Shown here piece after piece: positions 46,725 to 57,359 of a DNA stretch of 64,000 nt. The DNA lies in assembly GCF_030272615.1 (NCBI RefSeq), contig NC_081415.1:506059373-506123372 (forward strand). Direction: 5' to 3'. A program made the position numbers and the translations under genes. The notes beneath the pieces are model-generated. The model saw only the letters and a program-made list of their open reading frames with translations. It was not told where the DNA came from and did not search any database. Each line of letters starts with the position of its first letter. Position 1 is the stretch's first letter. This DNA is from Cryptomeria japonica (Eukaryota > Streptophyta > Pinopsida > Cupressales > Cupressaceae).

Positions 46725-49466
46725 GATTCAGTCCGACTGTTTGAGGCTTCTATATCCCAAATGGACTCAAGATCCAGAAACTGACTAGTACTAATAGGTT
46801 CATCTTCATTCTGAGTCAGGTATTCAAAAATGTCTTTGTCTTCATGCTAACTCTAAGTCTGCGATCCATCATATTCATTTGTCTCAGCACTAGCACTAGC
46901 AGTAGCACCACCAGCTTTTAAAGTGTTGCACACCCCTCGTCTATCATGCATGGAATTCCAGATTGCCAGTGCCCTATCATATGGAAAATCTCTAACATTA
47001 TACTAGGTTACAAACAACCTCAAGCAAGTTTCCAAATTCTTGTCTAATTTGTTTCTGATCTTTGATTTCAAAAGCCCTAATGCACTGAAAACTCTCTCAT
47101 CTTCCACTGACCCCAATATCATTGTTTGACATAAATCAGCAAGTTTCAAATATTCTGGTATTGCAATATGCAATGCTTCACTTTGATCTATCCTTTTCCA
47201 AAGCCTTGTGATTGATCCAGGTTCAAATGGATTTTCCAAGTTAACCAACTATTGTTTCATAACCAATGCAAACTGTTTACATTGTTTTCTAAGATGATCT
47301 AAATTTAAAATTCCTTCTATTGGTTGTCCATTGCAATATGCATCTTTTGAAAATGTCAATATCAATTCCTCTAGTTTTTCATGATACACCTTTGCGTCAT
47401 TTGGATTATCTCCAATTGAATGCCAAAATTGAGGATACACACAACCCATGGCTTCAAGTATTTCTTCTTGAGGGAATCTTTCTCGAATCTCAGTTGAAAG
47501 TTCATATGCAATAGACTTCAAATTATCACTAACAGATTTAACAATCCTGTCAAAATCTTCCTTTTTAACTGGTAGTGCTCTGCCTCGCTTGCCCATCTTA
47601 GATTGGTGTATTGGTATCTGAAATCCTTTTACAAAGACACATAACTCATTTTTTGTATTGAAATGTAAAAAAATTTTAGCATAATTCAAATTTGTAATTA
47701 TCTGCCACCTAAAAAAATTTGGGCTTCGCCTAGTTAGATTTGAATATAGACCATCCAGGCTCAAGCATGTCATTTTACGTAGAGTTCTATACTCATTGAT
47801 ATACATAGTTCTGTCTTGGGCTTTCTTAACAAGTTTGTTCATTGAATCCAGCATGGGGAGAAGACTAGCTAAAGTTAACAGAGTCTCTATATCACTTAAC
47901 TTATGTAAGAGATCAGGAGCTTTGTCTACTGTGAGGTGTTGCTCATACATTGGTCAGATCAAGGATTGATATTCTGTTAGAACTCGTTCCACTGGTCCAT
48001 GCAAGGAGATCCATCTAGTCTCAACATCCCTAAGAAGCTTGTTTCCTCCTATTACTCCCTCAACAAAAATCTGAAATTCTGCAAAACGTTTAGGACTTCG
48101 GCAGAAGTATGAGTGGAGCTCGTGGACCAGATCTTCAACTTTTGACACTGTAGGGAAATTGCTTACAATTCTATATGCTAAATTCATTTGATGGGCCATG
48201 CAATAAATGCCAACCATGTATGGTGCAATACTAGTTTATAATCTTGCGCAAAGGCTGGTCCTTTGACCTTGCATTACTACAGCTCCATCAACTCCAACAC
48301 ACACCAACTTCTTGGCAATTGTCAAGTCATCCATACCAGCAATTTCATTCAAAGCTTTCTTAACTTCTAAATATAAATTTTATGCTGTTGAATTGCCCCT
48401 CATTTTACGAACACAGAGTAGATGAGCTCGGCGAACGTGTTCTTTTACGGTATACACATGCATACAAACCCAAGCAGTGTTATCTACCGCAGTAACTTCA
48501 TCTATGGATAATGAAATGAAATTTGACTCTTTTACACTCTCTTGTAAACTTTCCTTTTCCATCCAGTGTTTATTGAACAATGTGACATAGGATAGTGAGG
48601 AACATTCAAAAAAGATAATAAATTACTAAATTATGGGAAATCTTTCATAGGACGCCCTCTCGACATAATATGAAAAACAACACTCATTTGAACAGTCTTT
48701 GCTAGGTTTGCATCTTTCGATGCATGTTCAAGCCCAGCCTTGATTGTATTTCCAAATCCACTATTATGAATCAGTTTCAATTTGTGGTTATGCTCTTCAT
48801 ATTCCGCGGCATACTTAACATGAAGACATTCTTCCTTTTATTTCCATCTTACAAATCGTGTTTCCTTTCTACCTATGATCTGTTTTTCATAAACCTTACC
48901 AATATGCTTTTCTATGTGTCAAGCTTTAGCTGCATCTTCTTCTCTCTTTTAGTTTTCCAGCTACAAATCTTACACCTGCATTATGTTGGTTGTTCATCAT
49001 TGTTTGGGACCAGTTCAATGAATGGGTACTTTGCTACCCAATCAATCTTAAAACTCCTTGTCATCTCCCACTCTCGCCCCAGTTTTGCTTTCCTTTTTAT
49101 TTTCTTCCTACCAACATCATCTTCAGTACTAGCATTTGCATTCGCCAATGGTATCTCATTGTGTGTATCCCTTAGAATATCTTCTGCCATGCCAGTATTG
49201 TCATCCTCATTTGATGCATTTAACTCAATGACAATCCCACCTTGTGGTACTAGTGGTGGTGAGCTACTATGAATGGATTCTGCAACTGCAGAGGTTGATG
49301 GACCAGAAACTTTGCCAATTCCAAAAAAAGACTTTATGGTACTATCTTTAAGTTTAAGTTTTGGGTGTTTTGATGGCCTCCCAATCCCTTTAGTTTCACT
49401 GCCCTGGGGAGTCTTACCCTTGTCTGACATCCCAATCCCTTCACCACCCTGAGGAGTCTCACCCAT
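46725..49466 (-). pseudogene. hAT-superfamily transposase with TTF/BED-type zinc finger
   Basis: Minus-strand reading starts at 49466 (MGETPQGGEG). It contains a basic region (KKIKRKAKLG), then a zinc finger beginning CRCKICSWKTKREKK near 48960 whose His part is scrambled. The RNase H-like core runs from 48580 in one continuous frame: SLSIDEVTAV (first Asp), CVGVDGAVVM (second Asp), YCMAHQMNLAYRI, DVETRWISLHG, and the C-terminal dimerisation segment SVEDERVFSALGLLKSKIRN with the likely catalytic Glu. It would cut and paste the 12.2-kb element. In-frame stops occur near 48981, 48380, 48238, 47954, 47249 and 47003, and a frame change lies between 48981 and 48580. Motifs at all three catalytic positions survive, so loss of function looks fairly recent. 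Confidence 0.8.
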
Positions 49467-49789
49467 GTCTGACTATGACATCTTGAGTCTTGACCTCTCA
49501 CTACGAATTAAAAGTTAAAACTAATACTATCAAGTATGAAGAAATGATTACTCACCTTTATGCCTTCTCAATTCTCTAAACCAGGAATTAGGAAAGAATG
49601 CCTGGGGGCTGGGCCTGTGTTGCAGGATTGTAACTCTGGCCCTCCGCCCTACAATGAACTTTGACTTTCCAACTCAATTTGCGGAATACGAATCGAGACT
49701 CGAGACTCCAAGAGCTCCCAATTTACTAAGACACAAACAAATTGTAAGAAAGAGTGTAAGAAATAGTGTATTTATAGCAATCCATGATT

Positions 49790-50229
49790 GCATTTTTGGT
49801 GAATTGCGCGGGGCCCGGGCGTCACAATTGCCAATAAACATTTAATTTAGTTGCATTTTTGGTGAATTGCATGGGCGTGCAATAAATATTTAATTTAAGT
49901 GGGGTGAAATGGGTCCTCAAATGCTTATAATGTTTTATTTGATATTGGCAAATTTGGCTAACGCATGCAATGAACATGTAATTTACCATTGGCGAATTAG
50001 GTCTTGGGTACGTGGTCATTTTACTATTGCTGGCGAATAACAAAGGTGATCTAATACCCACATCCGAGTGATTCCAGATGAATATTACGGGCATGCACGT
50101 CAACGGTGTGTGGTCAATGGCGAAGCCAGATTCTATAGTGCACCGTTAACCTTGAAATTTCGGGTGATTTGACCATGATTTTGCCCCCGACTATTCGCGT
50201 GAAATTCGCCAATTGGCAAAGATTCACCA
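49790..50229. repeat. Right subterminal repeats of giant DNA element
   Basis: Two copies of TTTTTGGTGAATTGC followed by a G/C-rich stretch and AATAAA(C/T)ATTTAATTTA lie at about 49793-49900. Further copies of the word TGGCGAA or its complement occur near 49986, 50031, 50118 and 50209. The element ends GATTCACCA at 50229, complementary to the TGG-GAA tip at the left end. Confidence 0.65.
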
Positions 50230-50239
50230 CTAAAAAACT

Positions 50240-51400
50240 CTCTGTTGTCTACTACCCCTCCTAGGAGTACCCACTAACTCTTGAGTATTTCTTTGTGTCT
50301 GCTGAACCTTACGGTTGTTGCTACCAACTGTAGAAGATGAAATATCAACCTCCATGGCTTCTTGATGCATCTCTTCTTGCACCTGTTGCTCCATACTCTG
50401 AGAACTCTCACCTCCTGAGCCTATGCTTGTACTAGTAACTGTACTAGAGCTTCGCTGACCTTGATTCGGTTGAGTGATCCTTGGAGCTTGTGTTGGCTAT
50501 TCACTCTGATCATTTGCTGGCAAATCTCTGGACCTTCTAAATGCCTTGTCCTCCATGAACTTGACATCATGTTGAACAATAATCCGCCTGGTCCCTGGAA
50601 TGAATATTTGATATGCCTTTGAAGTTTCACTGTACCCCACAAAGTACCCTCTTTCTGTAGTCTGATCTAACTTGGTATGTGTATCCTTTGGAATGTGACA
50701 ATATGCCAAACTCCCAAAGATCTTGAAGTGACTAGCATCTGGCTTCTTCCCAGTGAATGCTTCCTCTGGTGTCATCTTCCCTAGTGCCTTATGTGGAACC
50801 CTGTTCTGTATGTATACTTTTGTACTACATGCTTTTTCCCATAAGTAACGGGGCAAGTCCTGATCATGTAGCATAGCCCTTGCTACCTCTGATATAGACT
50901 GATTCTTCCTCTCAGCAACCCCATTCTATTGCGGGTTGTAAGGAACAATCCACTCTCTCTTGATTCCTTCCCTGGTACGGAACTCTTGGAATTCATTCCC
51001 TTTGTACTCACCTCCATTGTCTGACCAAAGAACCTTTATCTTCCTTCCTGTCGAGTACTCCACAAGAGCCTTGAACTCTTGGAAGTGACTGAAAACCTCA
51101 TCCTTGGTCTTCAAGAAGCATATCCAGGTTGTCCTGGAGAAATCATCAATAAAAGTAACAAAGTACTCATATCCTCTGAGAGATTTCATCGACATTGGTT
51201 TACATACATCTAAATGTACTAGATCAAGAACACTCTCAGATCGAGTGTCACTCCTTGGAAAAGATGCTTTTCCAAACTTCCCCAACACACATCCCTTACA
51301 TACATCATCGTGCTCTGTGGTCACCTCTGGAACACCTGTCACAGTCTCATGAAGAAATTTAAGTGCTCCATGATGTATATGGCCCATCCTCCTATGTCAT
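50240..51400 (-). pseudogene. Copia integrase
   Basis: Minus-strand reading gives the GAG-pre-integrase region (MGHIHHGALKFL, CKGC), then the catalytic core LVHLDVCKPM, FVTFIDDFSRTTW, VLWSDNGGEY and NGVAERKN, then RAMLHDQDLPRYLWEKA and the C-terminal FKIFGSLAYCHIPKD and RGYFVGYSETSKAYQ. The D, D and E of the active site are all present, although a stop falls between NPQ and NGVAERKN (about 50926). Integrase joins element cDNA to host DNA. Reading stops near 50240 at the edge of the nested DNA transposon; the rest of the polyprotein resumes at 38028. Confidence 0.88.
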
Positions 51401-51654
51401 AGCTCTCCAAGATCTCTAGGATTACTACTGCTCATGAGTGCCTTAGGAGTATCAAACTGCAACCTATAAAGTCGACCACTCCTAACTCCAATAGCTATGG
51501 GTGATTTCCAATCCTTATGCTTAATCAATACATGTGCCCCTCTAAAGATTACATTGTACCCTTTGTCCTAAAGGACAGATACAAAAATCAAATTCATCCC
51601 TAAGCTTGGAACATGCAACACATCATGAAGAGGAATCATCTGACCATTCTCCCT

Positions 51655-52696
51655 CTAAAACTGAATAGTCCCTTTCCCAACTAAGTTGAGTTTGGACATG
51701 TTTCCCATAGAGATCTGGATTCTGGTGCTCTCTTCCTTATAACTGGAGAAGTATTCTCTAACTCCTGTCATATGAAATGATGCCCCACTATCTATGTACC
51801 AAACACTCTGTGAGGTTGAGCTAACCATACACGCTATGAGTGCAAACTCATCTTCCATTCTATTCGAGAGCTCATCTACACTTGCTGAAGTTGCAACTTG
51901 CTTCTTGCCTTTCTTGTCATTCTTCTTCCTTTCTGGGAAATTGCTAACATAGTGGCCAAACTCGTGACAATCGTAGCACTTGATCTTCAACAAGTCTTTC
52001 TTCTTCTTCTCACATTGTGGATTTGATCCTTTGTTGGACCCATTCTTTGCTTTTCCTTTACCCGCTAGGGCAACATTCTCCTATTCTGCCTCACTTTTCT
52101 GACTCTTATTGTTAGCTCCATTAACGAGGCTTAGTCTAAGCTCCTCCTGAGTGAAGTCACTCCAAAGTCTATCCCAACTTAATAAGGTGTCTCATCCATT
52201 CACAACTTGAACAAAGACATCCCACTACTTAGAAAACCTATTTAGGGCTATCTGTACCAGCTCATCATCACTTGGTTTATCTCCAACAGCCGCTAACTCA
52301 TCCTTGACAAGTCTGAGTCTGGTGAGGTAACTCGTCACGTCTTCTCCCTTATTCATTCGGGTATTCATCGGCTTTTCTCTGAGAATCCGCTTCCGATTAG
52401 TGGTAGCATTCTGGTACATATTCAAAATGGCATCCCACATCTTCTTTGCAGTATCTAACTCTGCAATATGTGGAACTATATGGTCCTTGACACCATCAAG
52501 GATTAGCCTCCTCGCCTTGGAATCATCCTTCTTATGTGCTACAAGCTGTGTTGCATCTGAAGGTACAGTCACAACAATGGTAACATATTCCTTGATACCA
52601 TTCTCTTTTAGCAATAAAGAAATTTTGGCTTTCCAGACACCAAAATTAGAGGCTCCATCCAATCTGTCCTGATCTCTTAAACCAACTGAGGCCATC
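51655..52696 (-). pseudogene. Copia gag, zinc knuckle and protease
   Basis: Gag starts at 52695 (MASVGLRDQDRLDGASNFGVWK) and runs to 52225 with the typical LTRLRLVKDELAAVGDKPSDDE. After a stop come the nucleocapsid zinc knuckle CYDCHEFGHYVSNFP (51993-51950), in which the last Cys of CCHC is Phe, and the protease active site WYIDSGASFHMTG (about 51800). Gag forms the particle; the protease matures it. The loss of the zinc-binding Cys and several stops in 52010-52225 show decay. Confidence 0.88.
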
Positions 52697-52796
52697 TCAA
52701 AGGTTAAAGAAAATAAAAATTCTAAAGAGGTTAAACTAGGTTTTATAAACCCTCAGTTTCCTTCGCCTAGGGTAAATCTCTTCTGCCCTTAACTTA

Positions 52797-52808
52797 GCTC
52801 TAATACCA
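52797..52808 (-). other. Copia primer binding site
   Basis: On the minus strand TGGTATTAGAGC directly follows the 5' LTR end. Plant Copia elements usually have TGGTATCAGAGC, complementary to initiator methionine tRNA; one base differs here. Confidence 0.88.
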
Positions 52809-53459
52809 TGTGAAAAATCTATTACAATTACTGATTATTATCCTCCTATCTTTGATAGATTATTTGAGCAACAAATATTGGAAAATAACACAACTGCAAT
52901 TTCACAAACTCATATAAATGCGCAACACAATGAACACAATACTTCTGGACAATTGTCCCTGGAAAAACCCCGAAGGTAAAATCACTACTATAGATGAGTA
53001 ATATACATTAACTACAGCAAATCAAGAGATACAAATACTACTTGTCTGTTACTGGCAGAGCTTCGACGACCTCCCAATTTCTCCTGTTGAGATTCCACCC
53101 CGCTACTATCCCAGCGCTATCATTACGCCCTTGCTAACACTGCAAGACTTACTTGCTAACACTGCAAGTTTCTCCACACAATTCATTTATTGTATTCCAA
53201 ATGCCCCATGACCCCATTATATACTAGTCTCGTTGGAAAACCAACGGCTGAGATTAATTCTCAATCAAAGGCCGAGATTAAAAACAACTAAACAACCCTA
53301 ACCAAATTGGTTGCTAGAAGTTTCTAAAAAGAGTCAAATAATTAATAAAAATTGTTTGAACTCTAACTACATTTGTTAGCAAACAATTATTTACTAATTA
53401 TTTAGCAAATGGAAAAACAACTGTCCAAGCTAACAAACTAACAAACTAACAAACTAACA
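52809..53459 (-). repeat. Copia 5' LTR
   Basis: The 651-bp 5' LTR starts TGTTAGTTTG at 53459 on the minus strand and ends at 52809 next to the PBS. It contains an extra TTTGTTAG-type unit relative to the 3' LTR. Confidence 0.92.
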
Positions 53460-53464
53460 GTATA

Positions 53465-54805
53465 TAGGTAGGGCAATAGGCTCATAGATCTGCTATCTAA
53501 TTTAGAAACCTAGACAAATTATTTTTTTGTATGTAAGGAAGAGTCATTTATTCAACCTAATGTCGCTCAAAGACTACAGTTGCATACTAGTTATGATGGC
53601 AACAAGAATTAACACTCTTTCACTTTTGATGAACCTTTCCCATGCATATTTTATTGGATTGCTATTGAAGCCCATTTATTTCAATCCCCATTGTAGTAGA
53701 ACCCATCCTATCAGTCTCTTTCCCTCAACTTTATTGGTTTTATTTCTATTATATGTTTACACTCATTTAGAAGTCATGGGTGGGGGTTTCATCCAATTTC
53801 AAAAAATAAAAGTATGATAATCTCAAAAATGATAAAGATCTTTGGAATATTCTAGTTTTTGGCAAGCTTTCCTCATACATTAAGCCTATCTAGGGTTTTG
53901 ATCAATTATTCTCCTCAAAATTTGTCATCTCTTGGAAGGAGGTGTAGTGTCATAAATTGTGCTCTATTAATTAATGAGTCCAATTTCACACTCTCCTAGC
54001 ACTTATTTTTTATTTTTTGATTCCTTAATAAATTATAGGCCCTTTTCTAGTATTAAATTAATAATCAATTCAATATTATGAGTCCTATATTACTTTAAAA
54101 CATAATCACACTCTTATTTGGGCCCTTATTTTAGGTGTGCCCTTTATCTTATATCATTTTAAGCTTATATGGGTCCTATGTCATTTTAAGTTTATTGCAC
54201 TTTTTGCCCCATTTAATTTTTATAATTTTTTGAATAAATTATATATCTAATATTAGGTCCCTAAGAATTTGGGCCTATTTTGGAGGACAATGGGGCTTAG
54301 CCCCATAGTTTGACACTTTTTGGCTAAGATGTTAGAAAAATATATGATGGCCTTACCATTTCTAGATCTATCCTCGATATGTTAAATAATTATATTAAGC
54401 CAGCCAAAATATGGTTTGACCTTGAGAAGCTTGTATAGGACATCATAGATCATATTTTATTTTATCATCTCATTAGTATCCTAACGCTCCACTTTAAGAG
54501 GACTTAATATTTAAGAGCATATCTAAGCTTAAAAGAAAAAAGCTACAAGAAGGTATCATCTATTATTTTTTCATGATGAATTTATGATGGATTTTATGAT
54601 GAATTATCATGACATAGCATCAACACATGGAGGACTTATCCTAGGAGAATTGCATCATCAACTAGAGTTATAATCTGTTTAGTTAAGCATTTCCATTTAA
54701 ATTTATTTTATTTTTATTCAAGTATTACATTTCAGATTTTGATTTCCTATTAGTTTTCTTTAGGGTTGAGTCCAACCTAGGGTTTGAATAAGGGTGAACT
54801 CACAA
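53465..54805. other. Pre-Copia locus, spacer with possible LTR start
   Basis: No supported gene. A purine-rich TTGGAAGGAGG near 53932-53942 is followed by TGTAGTGTCATAAATTG and then AT-rich, pyrimidine-tinged DNA, which could be a polypurine tract and the start of another LTR on the plus strand. No second copy is in the window. The open frame at 53527-53817 has no recognisable motif. Confidence 0.35.
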
Positions 54806-55870
54806 TAATGGTTCCCACTTTTTTGCCACTTTTGACACTGAGATGAACAATTTTAAAATAATTTTCAACTTCCGACAACTATAACTTTTAAACTATTAAG
54901 AATTTGAAGATGATGTAAATTAGTGATTTGTAGCATTTTGTCCTATAGATTCTATATATTATTTTTTTTTTAAATTTTGAAGGATTTTTAAAAAAAATTT
55001 CCATCTCCCTCGAAAAGTAGTTTTTTACAATAAACTACATTTTTTAAGAGTGATGTGCCTCCTGAAACACATAACCTTTTTTTCTATAAATAATAAAAAA
55101 CTCAATTCTTTCAAATTTTGGTTTGTAACATCAATATCCAGTGCTTGCAATTGGTTTGATAGTGATATGTTCAATATTTTTCATTTTATTAAGTTTTGAA
55201 GTCCGACTAGTCATAATTCAGACATAGGTTTAAGTTTGAACACATAACTTGTTCTATATATGTAGAAATTCATTTTTTTTTTGTTAGAAAGAAGACATCA
55301 ATACCTGGGGCTTAGATATTTTTTCAGAATTTTTTTGAATTAGTTTCCTATTTTTCCCAATGCATTGAATAGAGAAGTTCATGTTCGGTCAAACACCTAT
55401 GTTTGGTAAAATTAAAAAAACAAGTTCATAATAAACTCAATATGTAATAAAATTATAGTCATTGGAAAGCTTTCTTTGAGGACTACAATACTACATTTTG
55501 GGTTGTCAAGATCATTCCATTTGAGCCTTCAACTAGAGTTTTGAAGGCCACAAATCTATACATAAATGTAGAAAGCTTCAGAGAAGTGTTAAAAAAGGGG
55601 TTCAAACGAAGGAGGGTTTGAGCGAACCCCCCATTTTTAGGGGGGTTTGAATGAAGGGTGGTTCGATCGAGACCCCCCAATATAATTGAAAAATGACATA
55701 AACAAGCATTAAAGGTGCTTCGCTCGAAAGTGGGGGTTCGAGCGAAGTGGGGGCTTCGCTCGAACCCCAAAGGGTAGTCCGTTCGAACACCCCCACTTCG
55801 CTCGAACCCCCCCTAAACCAAATTCTCCACTTTCCCTAATTTCCTTCGTTGGCAAAAGTGGGAACCATTA
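54806..55870. mobile_element. 1.06-kb TIR element (non-autonomous DNA transposon candidate)
   Basis: The ends are inverted copies: ATGGTTCCCACTTTTTTGCCA from 54808 and the complement of ATGGTTCCCACTTTTGCCA ending at 55868, differing by a two-base gap. TA flanks both ends (54806-54807 and 55869-55870), compatible with a Tc1/mariner-type duplication, though a longer TAATGG... repeat is equally possible. No transposase is visible. The right third carries a dyad array (separate entry). Confidence 0.65.
55597..55813. repeat. Array of TTCGAGCGAA dyads in both orientations
   Basis: Copies of GGGGTTCGAGCGAAG or its complement CTTCGCTCGAACCCC occur near 55614, 55657 (degenerate), 55717, 55734, 55754, 55780 and 55793, in both orientations. 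Adjacent copies at 55734-55747 and 55754-55768 are an inverted pair separated by about 6 bases. The array is GC-rich in a very AT-rich setting. Confidence 0.75.
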
Positions 55871-56045
55871 ATGTGGGATAGCCCATAAGGCAAGCCCCTA
55901 TACAAAAAAATACCATTTTTTTCTCCTTTTGTCTAGATCTAGGCTTGGAAACATGCTTCAGGTTCATATTGAGGATACAAGGGTGAAGTACAAACTAAAT
56001 CAAAGGCAACAAGACCTAGTTCATCAGAAAAGATGAGGACTATGG

Positions 56046-56142
56046 TGCATATAACCCATGTCTACTAGGACTAGGATGCCTATAACCCATGTCCACTAGG
56101 ATTAGGATGCCTAGCACCCATGTCTACTAGGACTAGGGTTCC
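56046..56142. repeat. Tandem repeat, three units of about 31 bp
   Basis: Three copies of CCCATGT(C/T)(T/C)ACTAGGA followed by (C/T)TAGG(A/G)T occur in a row. Confidence 0.85.
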
Positions 56143-56224
56143 TAGGGCCATATTTCATGTTGTTTGACCTAAAATTTGACCATATAGAAGACTAGATGCT
56201 CTTTAGTTTAGCCAAAATTTTGGA

Positions 56225-56560
56225 TTGCTCATTTCAATATGTTGAAGAATGTAGTCCTTTTAAATGAGACATTGAGATATTTTTATGTGCAACTTATAGC
56301 TTTTCAAAATAACTTTTAGGATAGACTAAAAAAGAAATGGTGATTCATGCAAATTGCAAGGCCAAATTTTATCCTTCAAAAGTTAATCTCATTTTGACAT
56401 GACAGGGGTGTTGGGAACCATATTCCTAAAAAGTATACTATTAAAAAGAGAAAGATATAGGGGAATATAGCAAGTTTACCAAAGTGGTCTCAAAATCAAG
56501 TACACTAATGCAGAATTTAGCCACAATGCTAAAATGGGTTCTAAATATAGGTTAAAATTA
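56225..56560 (+). repeat. Dispersed repeat, copy 2
   Basis: This is the partner of 30390-30735, same orientation, with the shared blocks listed there. The two copies are 26 kb apart. Confidence 0.7.
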
Positions 56561-56690
56561 TTTTGATTCAAATAAGTAGGGAAGATCCCCAACTCTTAGA
56601 GATCAAAAATAAAAGAAATAAAAAACCCTTAGAGAGAAAGCCTTGTAAAGAGAGGAGTAACCAAAAATAAAACTATTCCTAGAAATTATT

Positions 56691-56800
56691 TGGGGATGAC
56701 CCCATAGTGCAATGGATGTTGCAACTTCATGTTATTACAAAGATCATTGGTTTGAATCTTCAGACTAACTCTTACCATTTTCGAGTTTTGTGTAGGTGTT
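56691..56800 (+). mobile_element. tRNA-derived SINE candidate
   Basis: GGGGATGACCCCATAGTGCAA opens a tRNA-like head. TAGTGCAATGG (56705-56715) fits the Pol III box A consensus and GGTTTGAATCT (56749-56759) is a near-fit to box B, with a spacing of about 44 bp. The head is not a functional tRNA because arms do not pair. The 3' limit and any poly(A) or target duplication are unclear. Confidence 0.4.
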
Positions 56801-56869
56801 CTCCTTCGACCAAGGTAGTATCCAAGCTATCAATGATTAGAGGGTGTTAATATCCCACTCGATGTGGGC

Positions 56870-57350
56870 GAGATGCAGACATGGAGAGTTGGCAGAAGAT
56901 AAAAGGAGTTCGGTGGCAGTGGCTATTTGGTGAGTGTGCATAAATGCCATTGGAGCTTGATGGTTGTAAGAGGATCCGTACAGTGGATGGAGGAGATAGG
57001 AGGGCGATGTTTGAAGAGGAGGAAAATGAGAGAGTGGAGAGAAGAGGTGGAAGGAGGTTAGAGGAGGCGACGATGGAGATAGATGGAGGGGAGGAAAAAA
57101 TGGTGAGAGGGTGGAGTAAAGAGGTGGGAGGACAATAGATGGAGGTAGGTAAAGGCGACAACACTTGAAGGTGGTACGAAGTTTGGTGGGTGGAGATAGG
57201 AGGCATAGTTGGAGATGGAGATAGGAGAGGAACTGGAGAGATAAGGTGGCAAGGAGATTAGAGTGATAAGGTTTCTGGAGTGATAATCAGCCCTAGGTGG
57301 AGTGGAGGAAGGAAGGAAGGATTGGAGTGGGAGAAATAGATAGGTCAACA
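56870..57350. repeat. GA-rich low-complexity tract
   Basis: The plus strand is rich in GGAGG, GAGAGG and GGTGGAG words for about 480 bp. Open frames on either strand (for example 56847-57351 minus) are Ser/Pro/Leu-rich low complexity and I do not consider them genes. Confidence 0.6.
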
Positions 57351-57359
57351 CAAGCCCTA

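Larger units (their letters stand above)
38037..50229 (-). mobile_element. Giant hAT-like DNA transposon with two genes, nested in Copia
   Basis: A 12.2-kb insertion interrupts the Copia polyprotein. On each side lies a near-matching 8-bp target: GTAAAAAC at 38029-38036 and CTAAAAAA at 50230-50237 (6 of 8 identical), as expected for hAT. The ends show a short inverted similarity, CTGGCGAA and GTGGTGAA, and the same TGGCGAA word recurs subterminally at both ends. Inside, all on the minus strand, lie an hAT transposase (about 46725-49466) and a long gene of unknown family (41087-44584). Arrays with about 40-bp periodicity flank the unknown gene. One composite element is the simplest reading; a second element nested in the hAT element cannot be excluded, because I found no clear inner ends. 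Confidence 0.7.
35735..53464 (-). mobile_element. Copia LTR retrotransposon with nested 12.2-kb insertion
   Basis: The element spans 35740-53459 on the minus strand and is flanked by a perfect 5-bp target duplication GTATA (35735-35739 and 53460-53464). Order from 5': LTR 52809-53459, PBS 52797-52808, gag, protease, integrase, reverse transcriptase, RNase H, PPT, LTR 35740-36382. This gag-PR-INT-RT order defines Copia. Between integrase and reverse transcriptase sits a DNA transposon at about 38037-50229; without it the element would be about 5.5 kb, a normal size. A by-eye comparison of the two LTRs gives roughly 35 differences plus small indels over about 640 bp, so the insertion is not recent. 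Stops and frameshifts disable the polyprotein. Confidence 0.92.

Noticed and set aside
48724-49272. Plus-strand open frame of 182 codons
   Set aside because: It is antisense to the hAT transposase N-terminus, and the minus strand shows the recognisable motifs.
56705-56759. Functional tRNA gene
   Set aside because: Boxes A and B are present but the arms do not form a cloverleaf and no anticodon stem can be drawn.
56847-57351. Pro/Ser-rich open frames in the GA-rich tract
   Set aside because: Low complexity on both strands, no start context, promoter or motif.
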